From the NCBI RefSeq assembly GCF_008831285.2, contig NC_045149.1, positions 20,165,035 to 20,229,034 of the forward strand: a stretch of 64,000 nucleotides of DNA, in the 5' to 3' direction. The notes under the pieces were generated by a model. The model saw only the letters and a program-made list of their open reading frames with translations, was not told the DNA's origin and did not search any database. The stretch is from Nymphaea colorata (taxonomy: Eukaryota; Streptophyta; Magnoliopsida; Nymphaeales; Nymphaeaceae). Of the stretch, positions 11,930-27,777 are shown piece by piece. Within the stretch, counting starts at the first letter, position 1. Every line of letters starts with the position of its first letter. The position numbers were made by a program, and so were the translations under genes.

Positions 11930-14770
11930 TAGAGGGACAGGGGTGAGGGCTATGTGGTCATTTGAATAAGTGGTTGTTGACACCGGGGGCCCGCCAGATG
12001 GTGTGATCTTACATGAGCTCTCTCATCATTCCTGCGACTGCTCGGATGTATACGTGTTTGATTACGACAGAGATTCATTTGCCACTCAACGTCAAAGCTT
12101 AGGTAGTTGAGAAATTAAATCCAAGTCGCCTCATACTTTGATATTTGGCGTGTTTGATGACACCTTCAAACAGCGAGTCACAGATAAAATAATATTGGGA
12201 GACAGTAGAAAATGGGTTTGTGGAAAATTTAATATTTTTAAAATAATTTTTGAAAAAAGTGGATAATTTGACCTTCTTCATGTTTTTCTATGTTTTGGTT
12301 TGGGTACATCACTCAAACACACGAATTCAGTTTATAAACTGATTAAGAAAACTAAATTTTAATGAAAAGATTTTTCCAGTACAGTATTTAAATGGAGCGT
12401 TAACTTGGAAGTTGATCGGTTTCAATTATAATAGAATTTTCCCGGACTTTTATGCATCCGGCAAACACATCCACCTTGCCTTGTTACGTAATTGACCCAG
12501 CTTCTCTACACATTTGGACCTTTAAGACAATTGCTTTCTTTCGTTAATTTAACTTTAATTAACAGCTTACCATGGTTAGTGCTTTGGTTAATTTAAGCTC
12601 CTTTTTATAGCTATTTGTTTGCTTAACTTGCCGAAGCTCCTTTTTATAGCTATTTGTTTGCTTAACCTAACAAAGTTCCTTTCTATAGCTATCTGAATTT
12701 TCATATGTGTACCCCACTTTAAGCTTCTTACCCACCACTGGTTGTATATTTTAATAAAATGAAGTCATATCATTTTAAGACAATTATATGTGTCCCTCCA
12801 TTAACTTATAGTTTCCTTCCTTTTTTTCTTAGGGGTGACTAAGTCAAAAATAATATCAATTGACAGATTTTTATACCTAGGAAGGGCGTAGCAGAATTGT
12901 TCTGTATGGTGAGAACCTCATCGTTAGTTTGATTCTCGTAGTTGTTACTCTTATGAAATGCAAATGGTAGTAATGGAACGTTCTATTTGATTGGTACACC
13001 ATGGATCTACCCAAGTCGTGAGGTAGAGGGAAAGGGGAGGGCTTTGGTCTTCTTTGGGCGGCTTCCACTCACCCGAATTGACATAATTTGTAACCTTTCA
13101 CATGGTTTTTCAACCCTATGAACACAAGTCCATCAACCCAGGTACTGAACTGCTTCAACAAAATCAGATATTGAAAACATTTAATATCCAATTACAAAAT
13201 TTGAACATATTTTGACTCGAGAAATAACATCCAATCCATACGGCGGAATTAAACCCAAATAGATTAGAATTCGGATTTGAACTGAGTTTACTTTTAAATA
13301 AATATCTTATATCTAATGTCTATATGTTTTGAAAGTTCAGGGATTCAGATTTGGATGTGAAGTTGAAAGTCGGATTGAGATTGTGAGCTCGGATTGGTAT
13401 TCCAACTTAGTACAGAACCTTTTTCCAATTGTATTCCAATCTGAATATGTGCACAACCCAAAAAACAGATACTATCCAATTCATATCCCATTTATTGACA
13501 TCCCTGCCTAAAACTAGGTTTAAATTTTACTATCATGCCAGCCTCCAGCCAAGGCCCATGACCATTTGATGGGTCGGAGCCACCCAGAAGTCCAACTGAG
13601 CAGTGATAGACCCCGGTGTCTGGGGTACTAATGGTAAAATCTACGACAGAAGAACTTCAGAGGCATTGCAGTTCATTTCCTGTAATGAAGGTTGATTTTA
13701 TTGGTTCCTCGGTCAATTCCAAGCAGAAAAAGGTCCCACGAACCATTTCTCATTTACCCAGATATGTAACACATAAAAGTAACACTGCAGCACGGAGGTC
13801 GGTCTGATATTTGAAATTCTGACGGACTTCCTAAATTCAAAGCTAATCAGTCATAGCTTGGTCGACAAGCAGACGCCCTTCACCCTCACGGCCCCCCAGC
13901 TTTGACGGCATTAGGCTAAGGTCTTACGACACCAGCTAAGACCGAGCCTTCCTCTCGGTTGCGGTTTCCATATGCCGATAAAAATGGCAAAAAAAAGAAA
14001 AAAAAAAAAAGCCTGGGCGTCAACATAAAAGTTCGGCCAGTCAAGCAGGCCTCCAACAATACAAGCCTCCACCACCCAACGAGAAGGAAATTGGACTTAA
14101 AATGTTCAAAATTGAAAAGCAAGTTTTAAACACGCAAAACTACAAGAAAGGAGTCAAATTTTTAACAACACAAAAACAAAAAGCGGAAATGACGAGTCCA
14201 AGGAGCCTGGAAAACAAGTTTCAAAATTTTCAAGAGAACGTGATTTAGCCGCCGACTTATATCGTTGCAAAACTTTTCTGATGTCGGTCGGTTCGGTATA
14301 TTTACTGGAAAACTCCATAATGCCAAACCCAAACGGCTTCAGTAATCAGATCTGGAACTAACAGCTCATCAAGCATCAATTGGCCATCCACCCAAATCAA
14401 ATCCCACCCATTGACACCACCAACCAAGTACAATTAGGTCCTACATATACGTACATAAGAGAGCGAGAAGTGGAGGGAGAGAGAGATGAGTGTAGGTTAT
14501 TGATTTCTAGTGGTTGAATTTGTACACTTGCTCGTGTTTTGAGCCGATGGATGGGCTGTTCCACACATTCGTAAGGCAACGTAACTTTCGACTCGGGAAG
14601 AAGCTGGAGAACGGAGAAAATTTTGCTAATTACCAGTCACTCTGCAAGCACGACCATCTTCCCAGCTTCATCAGCATTACGTTTTTTTCTCATGCAATCC
14701 GTTGAGAGCCAATGACGGAAGAGGGATCAGGAACAGGCCAACGGGGCGGCAGTCGCCTACAGGCCTGGCT
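11930..14770. other. gene-free stretch between two minus-strand genes
   Basis: No supported exon. It contains a 39-bp tandem repeat (12595-12695) and a degenerate interspersed repeat (about 13180-13510) rich in GGATTTGGAT-type motifs, related to sequences near 24256-24480, 27350-27570 and 56880-57310. Confidence 0.45.
12595..12695. repeat. 39-bp tandem repeat, about 2.6 copies
   Basis: Units start at 12595, 12634 and 12673. The first two share 33 identical bases (AAGCTCCTTTTTATAGC, then TATTTGTTTGCTTAAC). The third is diverged (AAGTTCCTTTCTATAGC) and truncated. Confidence 0.85.
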
Positions 14771-19323
<4,553 letters not shown>

Positions 19324-20410
19324 GTCGGTCACTTACAACACAGTGCCGCAGCGGGATACGCTCCACCAAATGTTGCAATATCAAAACCTCCCTCCAAACC
19401 AGATTCGAGCATAAAACTCTAGTTTATAAAAAAGTCACACGATCTTTACTACTTCATCTACAGAACAACTCTATCGCTATGTTCTCGCTCCAAAGAGAGT
19501 CCATATCCACCATTGTAGCATTAAACTTCACGGTTCGCGAGATCGGATGAAGACATGCAGCTCAACAACCAAATCTCCCTTCAGGCGCATTACTGTTGGG
19601 TCTCTTTGACCAAAAACTCAATAAAATGTTCAGGAAGAAATTGATCCGATGCAATCTGCCACAAGAGACGACTTCAAACTGAAAAAAGGAGAGAAAAACC
19701 AACTGCCTCGAAGATTCTCCTGCTTCGCATGCGCTATGTTTTCTGTTAATGCCTTACTCGCATGTGACATTTATCGCTAACCTACACTCTACGGAGAAAT
19801 ACAGACGCCTATATCTTACTAGATGTCTTCAATGCCTTCTATCGCGAGAGACACGTCCACCTACGAACCTAACGCCGCCACTGCTTCTGCGCGCCTACAG
19901 CAAAAAGTTTCGCCCAGAGAAACCCAGCCAAGCACAACCGCGCCAGCAAGGAACCTAACCGCCTAGCTTCCTATCGCCGATCGCCTCGTCGAAGACGATC
20001 AAGACACGAAATCGACCATTCCCGCAGGTCTCTGCATCAACACCGACAATGCTCAACAGGTTCTCCTGAGGCCAGAGCCTCCGCCACGCTCCCGAGCAAT
20101 CAGACCTCAAAAAGCCTGTCTCTCGGCCGCATTCCGAGCAGCAGTGCAGAAAGATTCGCCCTGGATCACCGTCAGAAGACTCAGAACCAGCTCAGAACCG
20201 TCCAGAACCCCGAGTCCCCGCACGGCGCCCCACCGAGACGGCCGGGCTCGCCTGAAACAGAGCAGCAACAAGGTATATAGTATCGACCATGGAAGACGCC
20301 GCCGCTCCGCGACTGCGACAGCAGGAAGAGCTCCTTCCGACCGATTCCACCGCCTGGAGAAGCGAGAGCAGAAGAGCAGCTATAGAAGCCAGTGATCAAA
20401 AAACCCTAAG
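19324..20410 (-). promoter_or_regulatory. GC-rich 5' leader and promoter-proximal region of BSK
   Basis: From about 19.8 to 20.4 kb GC content rises well above the surroundings and no credible protein is encoded. The position directly upstream of the BSK start codon suggests a long 5' UTR, probably with an intron. The transcription start is not determinable from sequence alone. Confidence 0.4.
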
Positions 20411-20518
20411 CAAGGAAAGCGGGGGCAAAGAGTATCCCGTTCCGTACACAGAGTGCAACATGGAAATTCATTAAATAATCAACAGAGAGATGAACAAAAA
20501 ATGAAGACGAGAGTGGAA

Positions 20519-20605
20519 GAGAGAGAGAGAGAGAGAGAGAGAGTCGTCGGCGTTACCAGAGAGGAACAGAGAGATCACATGATCGCTTCCGTCGAAATGC
20601 ATGTG

Positions 20606-20637
<32 letters not shown>
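20519..20637. repeat. (GA)n and (CT)n tracts in inverted orientation
   Basis: A GA run (about 20519-20542) and a CT run (about 20611-20636) are separated by about 68 bp. They are mutually complementary and could form a hairpin. They lie just upstream of the presumed BSK leader. Confidence 0.85.
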
Positions 20638-20639
20638 CG

Positions 20640-21895
20640 TGCAGCGTCAGTTTTGCTCTCCAAAATTTTTCCAAAGAGACCCTACCTTTTTATATAATGA
20701 CAAAAACAGTATCAAAATTTTAAGTTATTCATTTGACCACACATCGTCAGCAACTTCTTAACAAACAACAAACAAATCCTTGTTCAGTTCCACTAGGTGA
20801 TGCATCCATGTTAGACTTGATACTATAATCTTTCCCGATTTCAGCTTTTCTTATTAGATAATCAAGAAGGTGAAGCAAACATGCATGTGGAAAAATCAGG
20901 TGGATAAAAAAAAATTCAGGGGTTCCTTGTCGACCAAGTTCTTGGCCGGAGTGGTCAGATGAAAAAAACTAAGAAGCGGAGACCGTCTGGGTTATTGCTT
21001 CGGCGCCCTTTTGTAAATATTTCGTTTTAACCTTTTTTTTTTTTCTCCGCCTCCGGCGATCTGGAGGGAACACGCAAGGCGTTTAAAATAATTGTGGCGC
21101 AGAAAAAATACTATTTATTTATACAAGCGCTTCGAAGTTCGGTCCCCGGCTGTCCAATTGCCATCGCATCGCCTGGATTTTACGCGATGCCATCGCCGTC
21201 CTCGTTTTTCCCTTTGTGGGACCCGCCCTTTCGGTTCTTTCCGGGTCCACGGGCGGGCGTTTTGGACCGGGTCGGACCCACACCTGACTTGGATTTTCTT
21301 TGTCATGGAGTTGTCAAAAATTTAGATCGGGTGCCTGACTGTCTGGTTCCCATTTTGGATTTTCTCCTTCAATCATGTCGTTCGATATCGGGTCTATCCT
21401 TTTAAACCATATTTTATTTGATAGCTTTCGAAATCAAATCTCGGGCTGCTGGCACATAAGATCTCCAATGTAAACAAACGAAGAAAAAAAAAAAAAAGTA
21501 TTCACCGGATTAGAGAATTTACTCTTCTCTTAAAATTATGGCGTCTTCGTTGGCTGGTTCGGTAGTCTCGGATCTGGTCCTCAAACTCGAGCTGTGAAGT
21601 CGAGGCCTGAGTTTGGGTTGAGCTAACTGACCGTCGATGATCCATTCTTGATTCTCTTCTTCTCGTCCTTAGGATAGAGTAAGGATCTGTAACGACGTCA
21701 GTTGGTTTGATTTAGTGTCACCATTGATTCTCGATTTGACTTTTAGGTTGTGTTTGTTTTATTATAGATCTTAGATACGTGGTAATTAGATTAAGGTCAG
21801 ACCCTCATTCCAACTGGAACTTAGATCTACGATGATTTATGATCTTAGATTCATAAAGAAAAAAACTTTAGTAATTGATATGAGTGAGTTTTGTC
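20640..21895. other. gene-free stretch
   Basis: Unique-looking sequence with short frames on both strands at 21092-21405 that resemble no known protein. Nothing else can be supported. Confidence 0.4.
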
Positions 21896-21921
21896 TAATA
21901 ATAATAATAATAATAATAATA

Positions 21922-21964
<43 letters not shown>
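21896..21964. repeat. (AAT)n(ATT)n(AT)n palindromic microsatellite
   Basis: An AAT run passes directly into an ATT run and then an AT run. The first two are reverse complements, so the tract is self-complementary. Confidence 0.95.
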
Positions 21965-21967
<3 letters not shown>

Positions 21968-23064
21968 CAGATTATCGGGTCGATGACCCATGCAATCAAA
22001 CATGGCTTTGCTCGCGCCGTCGTGCCGGCATTTGCGGGTTGGATTAACGATAGGAAACATCTTGGAGAACGGGAACGGGAAAAGGAAAGATGAAGAGAAT
22101 TTGTTATTCTCTTGTGAAACATCATCATAACTAGCAAGATATTAACAAACAACAACTCAGTTTCTTCTGCAAGATGTAAAACCATAAGCTACATAATCAT
22201 TGCAAGAATAGAAAAATTACACAAGTTGCTTAGCGATCACATAAATCACTGTATTTCATTTAAATATTAAAAATTATAATGCTTAACTATTTTGGGTAAG
22301 CAGTAGGTTATTAACCTACCGATTGAAGAAGACTTGATGGCTTCTCATTTTCATTCTGGGCCGTGGCCCGGGTGAGCGTAGAAAAAAAAATTATATTGAA
22401 AAAATCAAATGTTTTTAGTTGGCTTGACCCATCGCTCTTCTTGGCTCGACCCATAAACCGTTTGACCCGCCACTACCGTTATAATAACATACTAAGCGTT
22501 TGATTAACTTTGGTCTTGATTTTTGAATTTGAAATGCACGCTAACATTCATGATTCATCAAATTAAAATTCATATGCAAGACTTAATATCCACACTTGAA
22601 ATAGTTAATTTGACTTATTTAGTACAAGATATCAAATGAGGAGGCTCTTATACTAAATCCACAAATATCATATTTTGAAGAACTCAAATTAAAAAATAAT
22701 AATAATAATAATCAAAGGTAATCAAGCGCTACCCATATGATTTGAAACCCCAGGCATTCATATGCAACTCTAATATATTGTTGCCTTATTGTCATCGTGA
22801 ACATGTAAAAGATTTGGAACTGTAACACATGAAAGCGAATCAATATAAATGTGTCAATAAAAAATTTGTATCCAAGTAATATTTTACTACCATTACCATG
22901 TTTAAGATCCATTGCAATTTATTGCAGACAAGTTTTTAAAGTATTAAAAGTTAGCTTGTATAAACCTGAGGCGTAAAATGCATGTCAATGTAAAGAGATT
23001 TATATAAACATTGATAAGCACTAAATCTATTTGGACCTTCAAAAACATTAACATCAGTTAGTGT
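21965..23064. other. gene-free AT-rich stretch
   Basis: No exon or clear element termini seen. The short open frame at 22712-22912 is without similarity. Confidence 0.4.
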
Positions 23065-23376
23065 CAGGGGTAGAGCTAGAAATTTTTCATGAGGAGGGCT
23101 GAATTAAAGTTTCTAAATTTTGACGAAACCCAAAATATCATTTTTTCAAAATTTGTATATAGAACAAGTGATATTTTTTAAAATTTACTTGTAAAGTTTT
23201 TTAAACAAAATTTTTAAGGTGGGGCGACATATAGGCTGGCGTGGCCAATTGCTCACACCAGCCCCTCAATGTTTATGCATTTTCACATTAACATCTTTAA
23301 ATACTTCCTCTTTTATATACATGAGTGCTTCTTTGATGAGTGCCCTTTCATGAAATTTTTCTGTCTCTACCACTGA
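23065..23376. mobile_element. family A element, inverted pair or composite copy
   Basis: The left end CAGGGGTAGAGCTAG plus AAATTTTTCATGA is mirrored at the right end (TCATGAAATTTTTC, then TGTCTCTACCACTG), giving terminal inverted repeats of about 27 bp. The left 190 bp align with the copies at 23467-23659 (opposite strand) and 23983-24177. No target duplication was found at these ends, so this may be two nested or rearranged copies. Confidence 0.6.
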
Positions 23377-23466
23377 CAAGCGCTTATTTCTAGTTTAATG
23401 TTTGCATATGTTAAAAACCCGCTCCCCCTAATCACCTACTAGCCTAATTAACATGCTGCCATTGGC

Positions 23467-23659
23467 AACGGCAGAGTCAGGGGCCCGCATGGGCCCTAAT
23501 CCCACCTCAATTTTAAAAAAAAAAAAAAATTATATGTACATTCTAAAATTTTTTGACTGGTTTTATATAAAAATTTTGAAAAATGATATTTTGGGTTTAG
23601 TTAAAATTTAGAAACTTTAATCCAGCCCACCTCATGAAAAATTTCTGGCTCCGCCTCTG
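23467..23659 (-). mobile_element. family A short transposon, copy with 9-bp target duplication
   Basis: 193 bp flanked by perfect GCCATTGGC (23458-23466 and 23660-23668). On the minus strand it starts CAGAGGCGGAGCCAG and ends in GACTCTGCCGTT. The interior is AT-rich with a GGGCCCATGCGGGCCC palindrome near one end. It is non-coding and therefore non-autonomous. The 9-bp duplication suits the Mutator superfamily, while the CAG termini recall hAT (8 bp), so the superfamily is left open. Confidence 0.8.
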
Positions 23660-23982
23660 GCCATTGGCGTTTTCACCTGCCGGATCGCCCATCCTTTCCG
23701 AACGCAGGAAGGTCCTATCCTATTGTCGAGTCAATTGAGTCTCTGTACTCCTCACATGGAATTCCACTAATCAAGGTTTACATGCAGCTAAGTCTCCCAC
23801 CTGAGCTGGTAGTATGCAAGTAGGCAGATTATAAGGCAAAAAGGATAAGCAAACTATTAATAAGCTGTTTCAAAAGGCAAAGAGGCATCCTAAATATTGA
23901 ACTCTTGACCTCCTTTAGTTTTAATTAAGCTCTCGAGTTTCAATTCGAGGGGCTAGATGATGGAGCTCTTGGTGGTTAAGAT

Positions 23983-24177
23983 CAGGGGCGAAGATAAAAA
24001 ATTTTTATGAGAGGGAGGAGGAGAATTAAAGTTCCTAAATTTTGACACATGCCAAAACATAATTTTTCAAAATTTTTATATAGGACAAGTAAAATTTTCT
24101 AAAATTTATATATAAATTTAAGAAAAAAAATGAAGTGAAGCCAGGGCCCATGCGGGCCACCCCTTGGCTCTGGCCCT
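23983..24177 (+). mobile_element. family A short transposon, copy with 9-10-bp target duplication
   Basis: 195 bp, starting CAGGGGCGAAG and ending GGCTCTGGCCCT, flanked by GGTTAAGAT (23974-23982 and 24178-24186; 10 bp if the preceding T is counted). It shares AATTAAAGTTCCTAAATTTTG, a TTTTTCAAAATTT core and GGGCCCATGCGGGCC with the copy at 23467, in opposite orientation. Confidence 0.8.
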
Positions 24178-24186
24178 GGTTAAGAT

Positions 24187-24831
24187 GGAACCTTAGCTTG
24201 AGAAATCTTGCACTTAGGGATTCACGTTGAAATGTAATAAAGAAAGTGAAGAACTCCAATTAGGAATGTCAAACTATTGGATTCAGATTGAATATATTTG
24301 AATATAAAAGACATTGAACCATGACAAAAGCTTTTACACTTAGTCAGGTTCAGACTCCATGAAGACTCAAACATAGATTGGATTTTGTGAGGAAAAAATT
24401 GTATCATATTTGCACGCATCTTACTAGCTAGATTTCTAATCGAATCGAACAACTAGAATTCAGATCTGAATCAAATATTAATCCTAACCCTAAGTTGGGT
24501 CTATGATGTATTTTTTTGGGCATTTTGCTAATCAAGACAGAGGAGAGGAGCAGACTTGTATTTAAATTTTAGATATGGTTATGTTGCCGAATAAGATCAT
24601 ATGATTTCATACACCGTCCTTAATTTGGAGGTACTGTACTCTCCTTCTGCATCTTCATCTACGGTAAGATCACAAACTTGATATTTTTTCCGGTCACACG
24701 CGAATCTGATGATTTCGATCCTAAGAAACATACTGAGACTGACTTGTCTTCTTATTCAGATGAGTACTATATGTCAGATCCAAGTTTCATATCTGCATCT
24801 ACCTGTATTTTCTTCATTTCATAAGCTTGAT
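24187..24831. other. gene-free, degenerate interspersed repeat
   Basis: About 24256-24480 carries GGATTCAGAT and GAATTCAGATCTGAATC-type motifs related to those near 13.2, 27.4 and 57.0 kb. No coding exon seen. Confidence 0.4.
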
Positions 24832-24856
24832 TATATATATATATATATATATATAA
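24832..24856. repeat. (AT)n microsatellite
   Basis: Uninterrupted AT dinucleotide run of about 24 bp. Confidence 0.95.
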
Positions 24857-24912
24857 ATATTCTCTCCATCAACTAGAAAGCGCTCTAAGTCTTTCATTCG
24901 CTTAATTTATAT

Positions 24913-25025
24913 AGGTTGTTTGACAATATAGACACTTTATGAGTCTCTTTGTCTCAAAGATTGGTGCAGATTCATGAAACAATAGTTTAAAACATACATG
25001 AAGTATCTCTCATGCCAAACAACCT
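24913..25025. mobile_element. family B fold-back element, short copy
   Basis: Ends AGGTTGTTTGACA and the inverse TGCCAAACAACCT form terminal inverted repeats about 113 bp apart. The interior GCAGATTCATG is shared with the larger element at 35733-36017. No clear target duplication was seen, so the boundaries are approximate. Confidence 0.5.
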
Positions 25026-25123
25026 GTTTTGAGAAGTTTGGCTTTAGGAACAACATATGGGTGTTCCATGAATCTATCAAATTTTAGATCAAGCTCATAG
25101 AACGCAAACAAATAGTCTCTTAG

Positions 25124-25293
25124 CAGGACCGGAGCCAGAAAATTGTAGCTAGGGGCCACCAAATACCAAAAAAAAAAGGAGCACCAACATTTAAGTAAAA
25201 AAAATATAATCAAAATATCAATGCAAAATTAAGAAATTTTTAAGTTTCGTGCGGGCAGTTGCCCACACGTATCCCACACTTCGTTCCACCCCT
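25124..25293 (+). mobile_element. family A short transposon, copy with 9-bp target duplication
   Basis: 170 bp flanked by perfect GTCTCTTAG (25115-25123 and 25294-25302). It starts CAGGACCGGAGCCAG, as in the 23467 copy, and ends GTTCCACCCCT. It has GCGGGCAGTTGCCCACAC near the right end, matching the copy at 3206-3346. Confidence 0.8.
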
Positions 25294-25302
25294 GTCTCTT
25301 AG

Positions 25303-26498
25303 GATACATTTGATAGCTTATCTCATATTGAGGGTCGATATAGAATATATAGAATCTACAACCACGGTAGGTTTCATCGGGGAAGTCACTTCCAAGGCAA
25401 ATAAGATTTTGGGAAAGAAAAAACTCAGTCATTGGCAGCCTGTTCACAGCCCCATATAATGGGTTTCAGATTTATATCCTTTTTGGATATGGATATGATT
25501 GGTTAGACCCAGTAGCTAAGCTACATATACGCTGGTGTGGGTAGTGTGCTTCTTTAAAAATGATAATTTGTACAACATTGTCACATAGCCAAAAAAATTT
25601 GGCTCATGGTTCGACCCGATTGGTGCCCCAATATCCTAATGAATCATCCACTCTAGAGCATCTACCAGAGGCTGTCGGCCCCGAAGCTTAGGCCCAGGCC
25701 CAGGCCCGACCCGATATCTCGGGTCTCGGCCCATTTGAGGTTCATCCGATGCCCGACGGCCGTGCACTCAACGAAGTCGTCGCCCAATGCTGCGGATGAT
25801 CCTTCAGCAGTCGTCGCCGTCGAAGCCATCCCCATGGTCGTCGAAGATGCGGAAGGAGGAGCGGGAGACGGAGGGGGAGGGGGAGGGGGAGCGGGGGAGA
25901 CGGAGGGGGAGGGGGAGGGGGAGCGGGCTGGATCGGGCTAGGCCGAGCTACGTCATTTGGCCCGGGCTCGGCTCAAGACCTGATTTTTCTGACCCAGATT
26001 CGGGCCTGACCGAGCCAAGCGATGGCGGCTGGACGCCCACCCTTACTCGCTTAAAAGCATTTACTAAATAGGGCCAAATCCTAAATGCTCCATCCATCAA
26101 TTCAGCACCAACCATGCCAAGTACCATTCACATCTTGCCATTAATTAGTCAACAACTACCAAAGCTAGCGTTTCAAATTTTGGAAATTAGGGTTTCTTTC
26201 AAGTCCACATCAGGTTGGTTCATAGCCAATTGATGGTACTTTTAACTTACTGTCTCCGACAAGAGGAGCCGACTAATAAATGTTATGGCCACCGGTTGAT
26301 GAGATGTCACAAGTTCGAAACCCATAAATGTTGCCAGTTGATGAGATGTCATGCGTTTGAAACCTATCACCATCTCCCGTGGCTTGTGCCTGAGACAAAG
26401 TGGATGCAAAGTCATAGTCAGATTATTTTTCTCCAAACCAAACAAAAGTTGTCAAAAAATCGTATAGTTTATATAAGGAAACTAAAAGATATGTCTTG

Positions 26499-26500
<2 letters not shown>
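25303..26500. other. gene-free stretch with GGCCC- and GGGGGA-rich repeats
   Basis: 25670-25740 and 25940-26040 are rich in GGCCCAGGCCC / CTCGGGCC motifs. 25855-25925 is a GGGGGAG-type purine tract with an internal duplication. At 26295-26370 a unit of about 42 bp (GTTGATGAGATGTCA...) is duplicated; its first copy ends in GTTCGAAACCC, a tRNA B-box-like sequence, but no SINE ends could be placed. Confidence 0.45.

Positions 26501-26501
<1 letters not shown>

Positions 26502-26565
<64 letters not shown>
26502..26565. repeat. (AT)n microsatellite, about 64 bp
   Basis: Pure AT run. Open frames crossing it give Ile-Tyr repeats and are artefacts. Confidence 0.95.
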
Positions 26566-26567
<2 letters not shown>

Positions 26568-26763
26568 ACGTAAGTCTAATCACTTTGTAATTATATACAC
26601 ATCGACAAAAACAAAAGAAACCATTAGGCTTGTTTTGTTATGGACAGCCACATATAAGCAGATGCAGGCAAAATGCAGATGTATGTGATGTTCATCGTCA
26701 TTGTAAAAGAATAAATGCAAAATGGAAGACGTATAATATATTTTCTACACTTGAATGCCATGT

Positions 26764-26789
26764 TATATATATATATATATATATATATA
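26764..26789. repeat. (AT)n microsatellite
   Basis: Pure AT run of about 26 bp. Confidence 0.95.
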
Positions 26790-27632
26790 ATTCCTCAATT
26801 GGGGAATTTTAGAATTAAAATTTTAATTTTTTATGAAAGGGTAATTGTGTTATTAAACAACGAATTTTTCATTTTGGAATTATAGGTTCATTTTGAATCA
26901 AAATTGAAGAATTGTGATTCTATTTTAAGGGAGCAAATTATGATTTTAGACTTTAAATTTTCTGTCATCTTGCTTTTAAGGCACATGTCATGATGGTTTT
27001 AATTCATCAATTTTATAATTTTAACTTTTGTTTTACCAAACACATTATTTTCAATTATAGAACCAAAATTCTAAACTATCAAACACAAAGGAAAAAATTC
27101 CAGTTTGAAGTGGAATTTTTATTTCAATACATCTAAACAGCGATCAGGTGGCTGATTTATGAGTGTTAAATGCCATTTATTTAAACTATTTATAATTGTT
27201 TTTTCATATCTTAGTTAACTTTTGATTTTTTGTGAAAATTTTTAATATTCTTTGCCAATTCACAACAGATTCACAGTGCTCGCGTTGTGATAAAACCACA
27301 GAAATAAAAACATGATAAAAGTTGGTTCTAATTTGGAAGAAGAAAAATCTATGCCATATCTGAATCTAAAATCCAAATTCATAATTCGAATCTAAGCTGA
27401 ATCTGATTTTTCAGTTAACATCTGAATCCAATTTTTAAACACAACCAAAACCATATTATAGACATTAAATATAGTATATTTATTTAAAACTATATTCAAT
27501 CCAAATTTGAATTCAAATCCGAATCTGAATATGAACGTAAATTCTTAATTGGATGTCAAATTTTTTTTTTCATATCCTATCCTTTTAGTGTGGGAGTTCT
27601 TTGTTTCCCCATGAAAAAAGACAAAAGAAAGA

Positions 27633-27777
27633 TTGACCACACCAGCCTTATAAAATTAGTTTAATATATATGTTAATGTTTTGATATATTTGATTATTAT
27701 ACATATAAGTGCCTCAAACAAATTAAAAGTATTGAATGAGTACCCCCACTAGAAAAATTTTTTGGCTCAGCTAGTGC
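27633..27777 (-). mobile_element. possible degenerate family A copy
   Basis: Contains GACCACACCAGCC and ends AAAAATTTTTTGGCTCAGC, both resembling family A ends (CACACCAGCC; minus-strand GGAGCCAGAAATTT). No target duplication was recognised, so the limits are approximate. Confidence 0.35.

Noticed and set aside
26293-26370. tRNA gene or SINE based on GTTCGAAACCC
   Set aside because: Only a B-box-like sequence in a short duplicated unit was found. No cloverleaf, A box or tail could be placed.
26215-26688. A 157-codon open frame
   Set aside because: Much of it is Ile-Tyr repeats from the AT microsatellite, with no similarity to any family.
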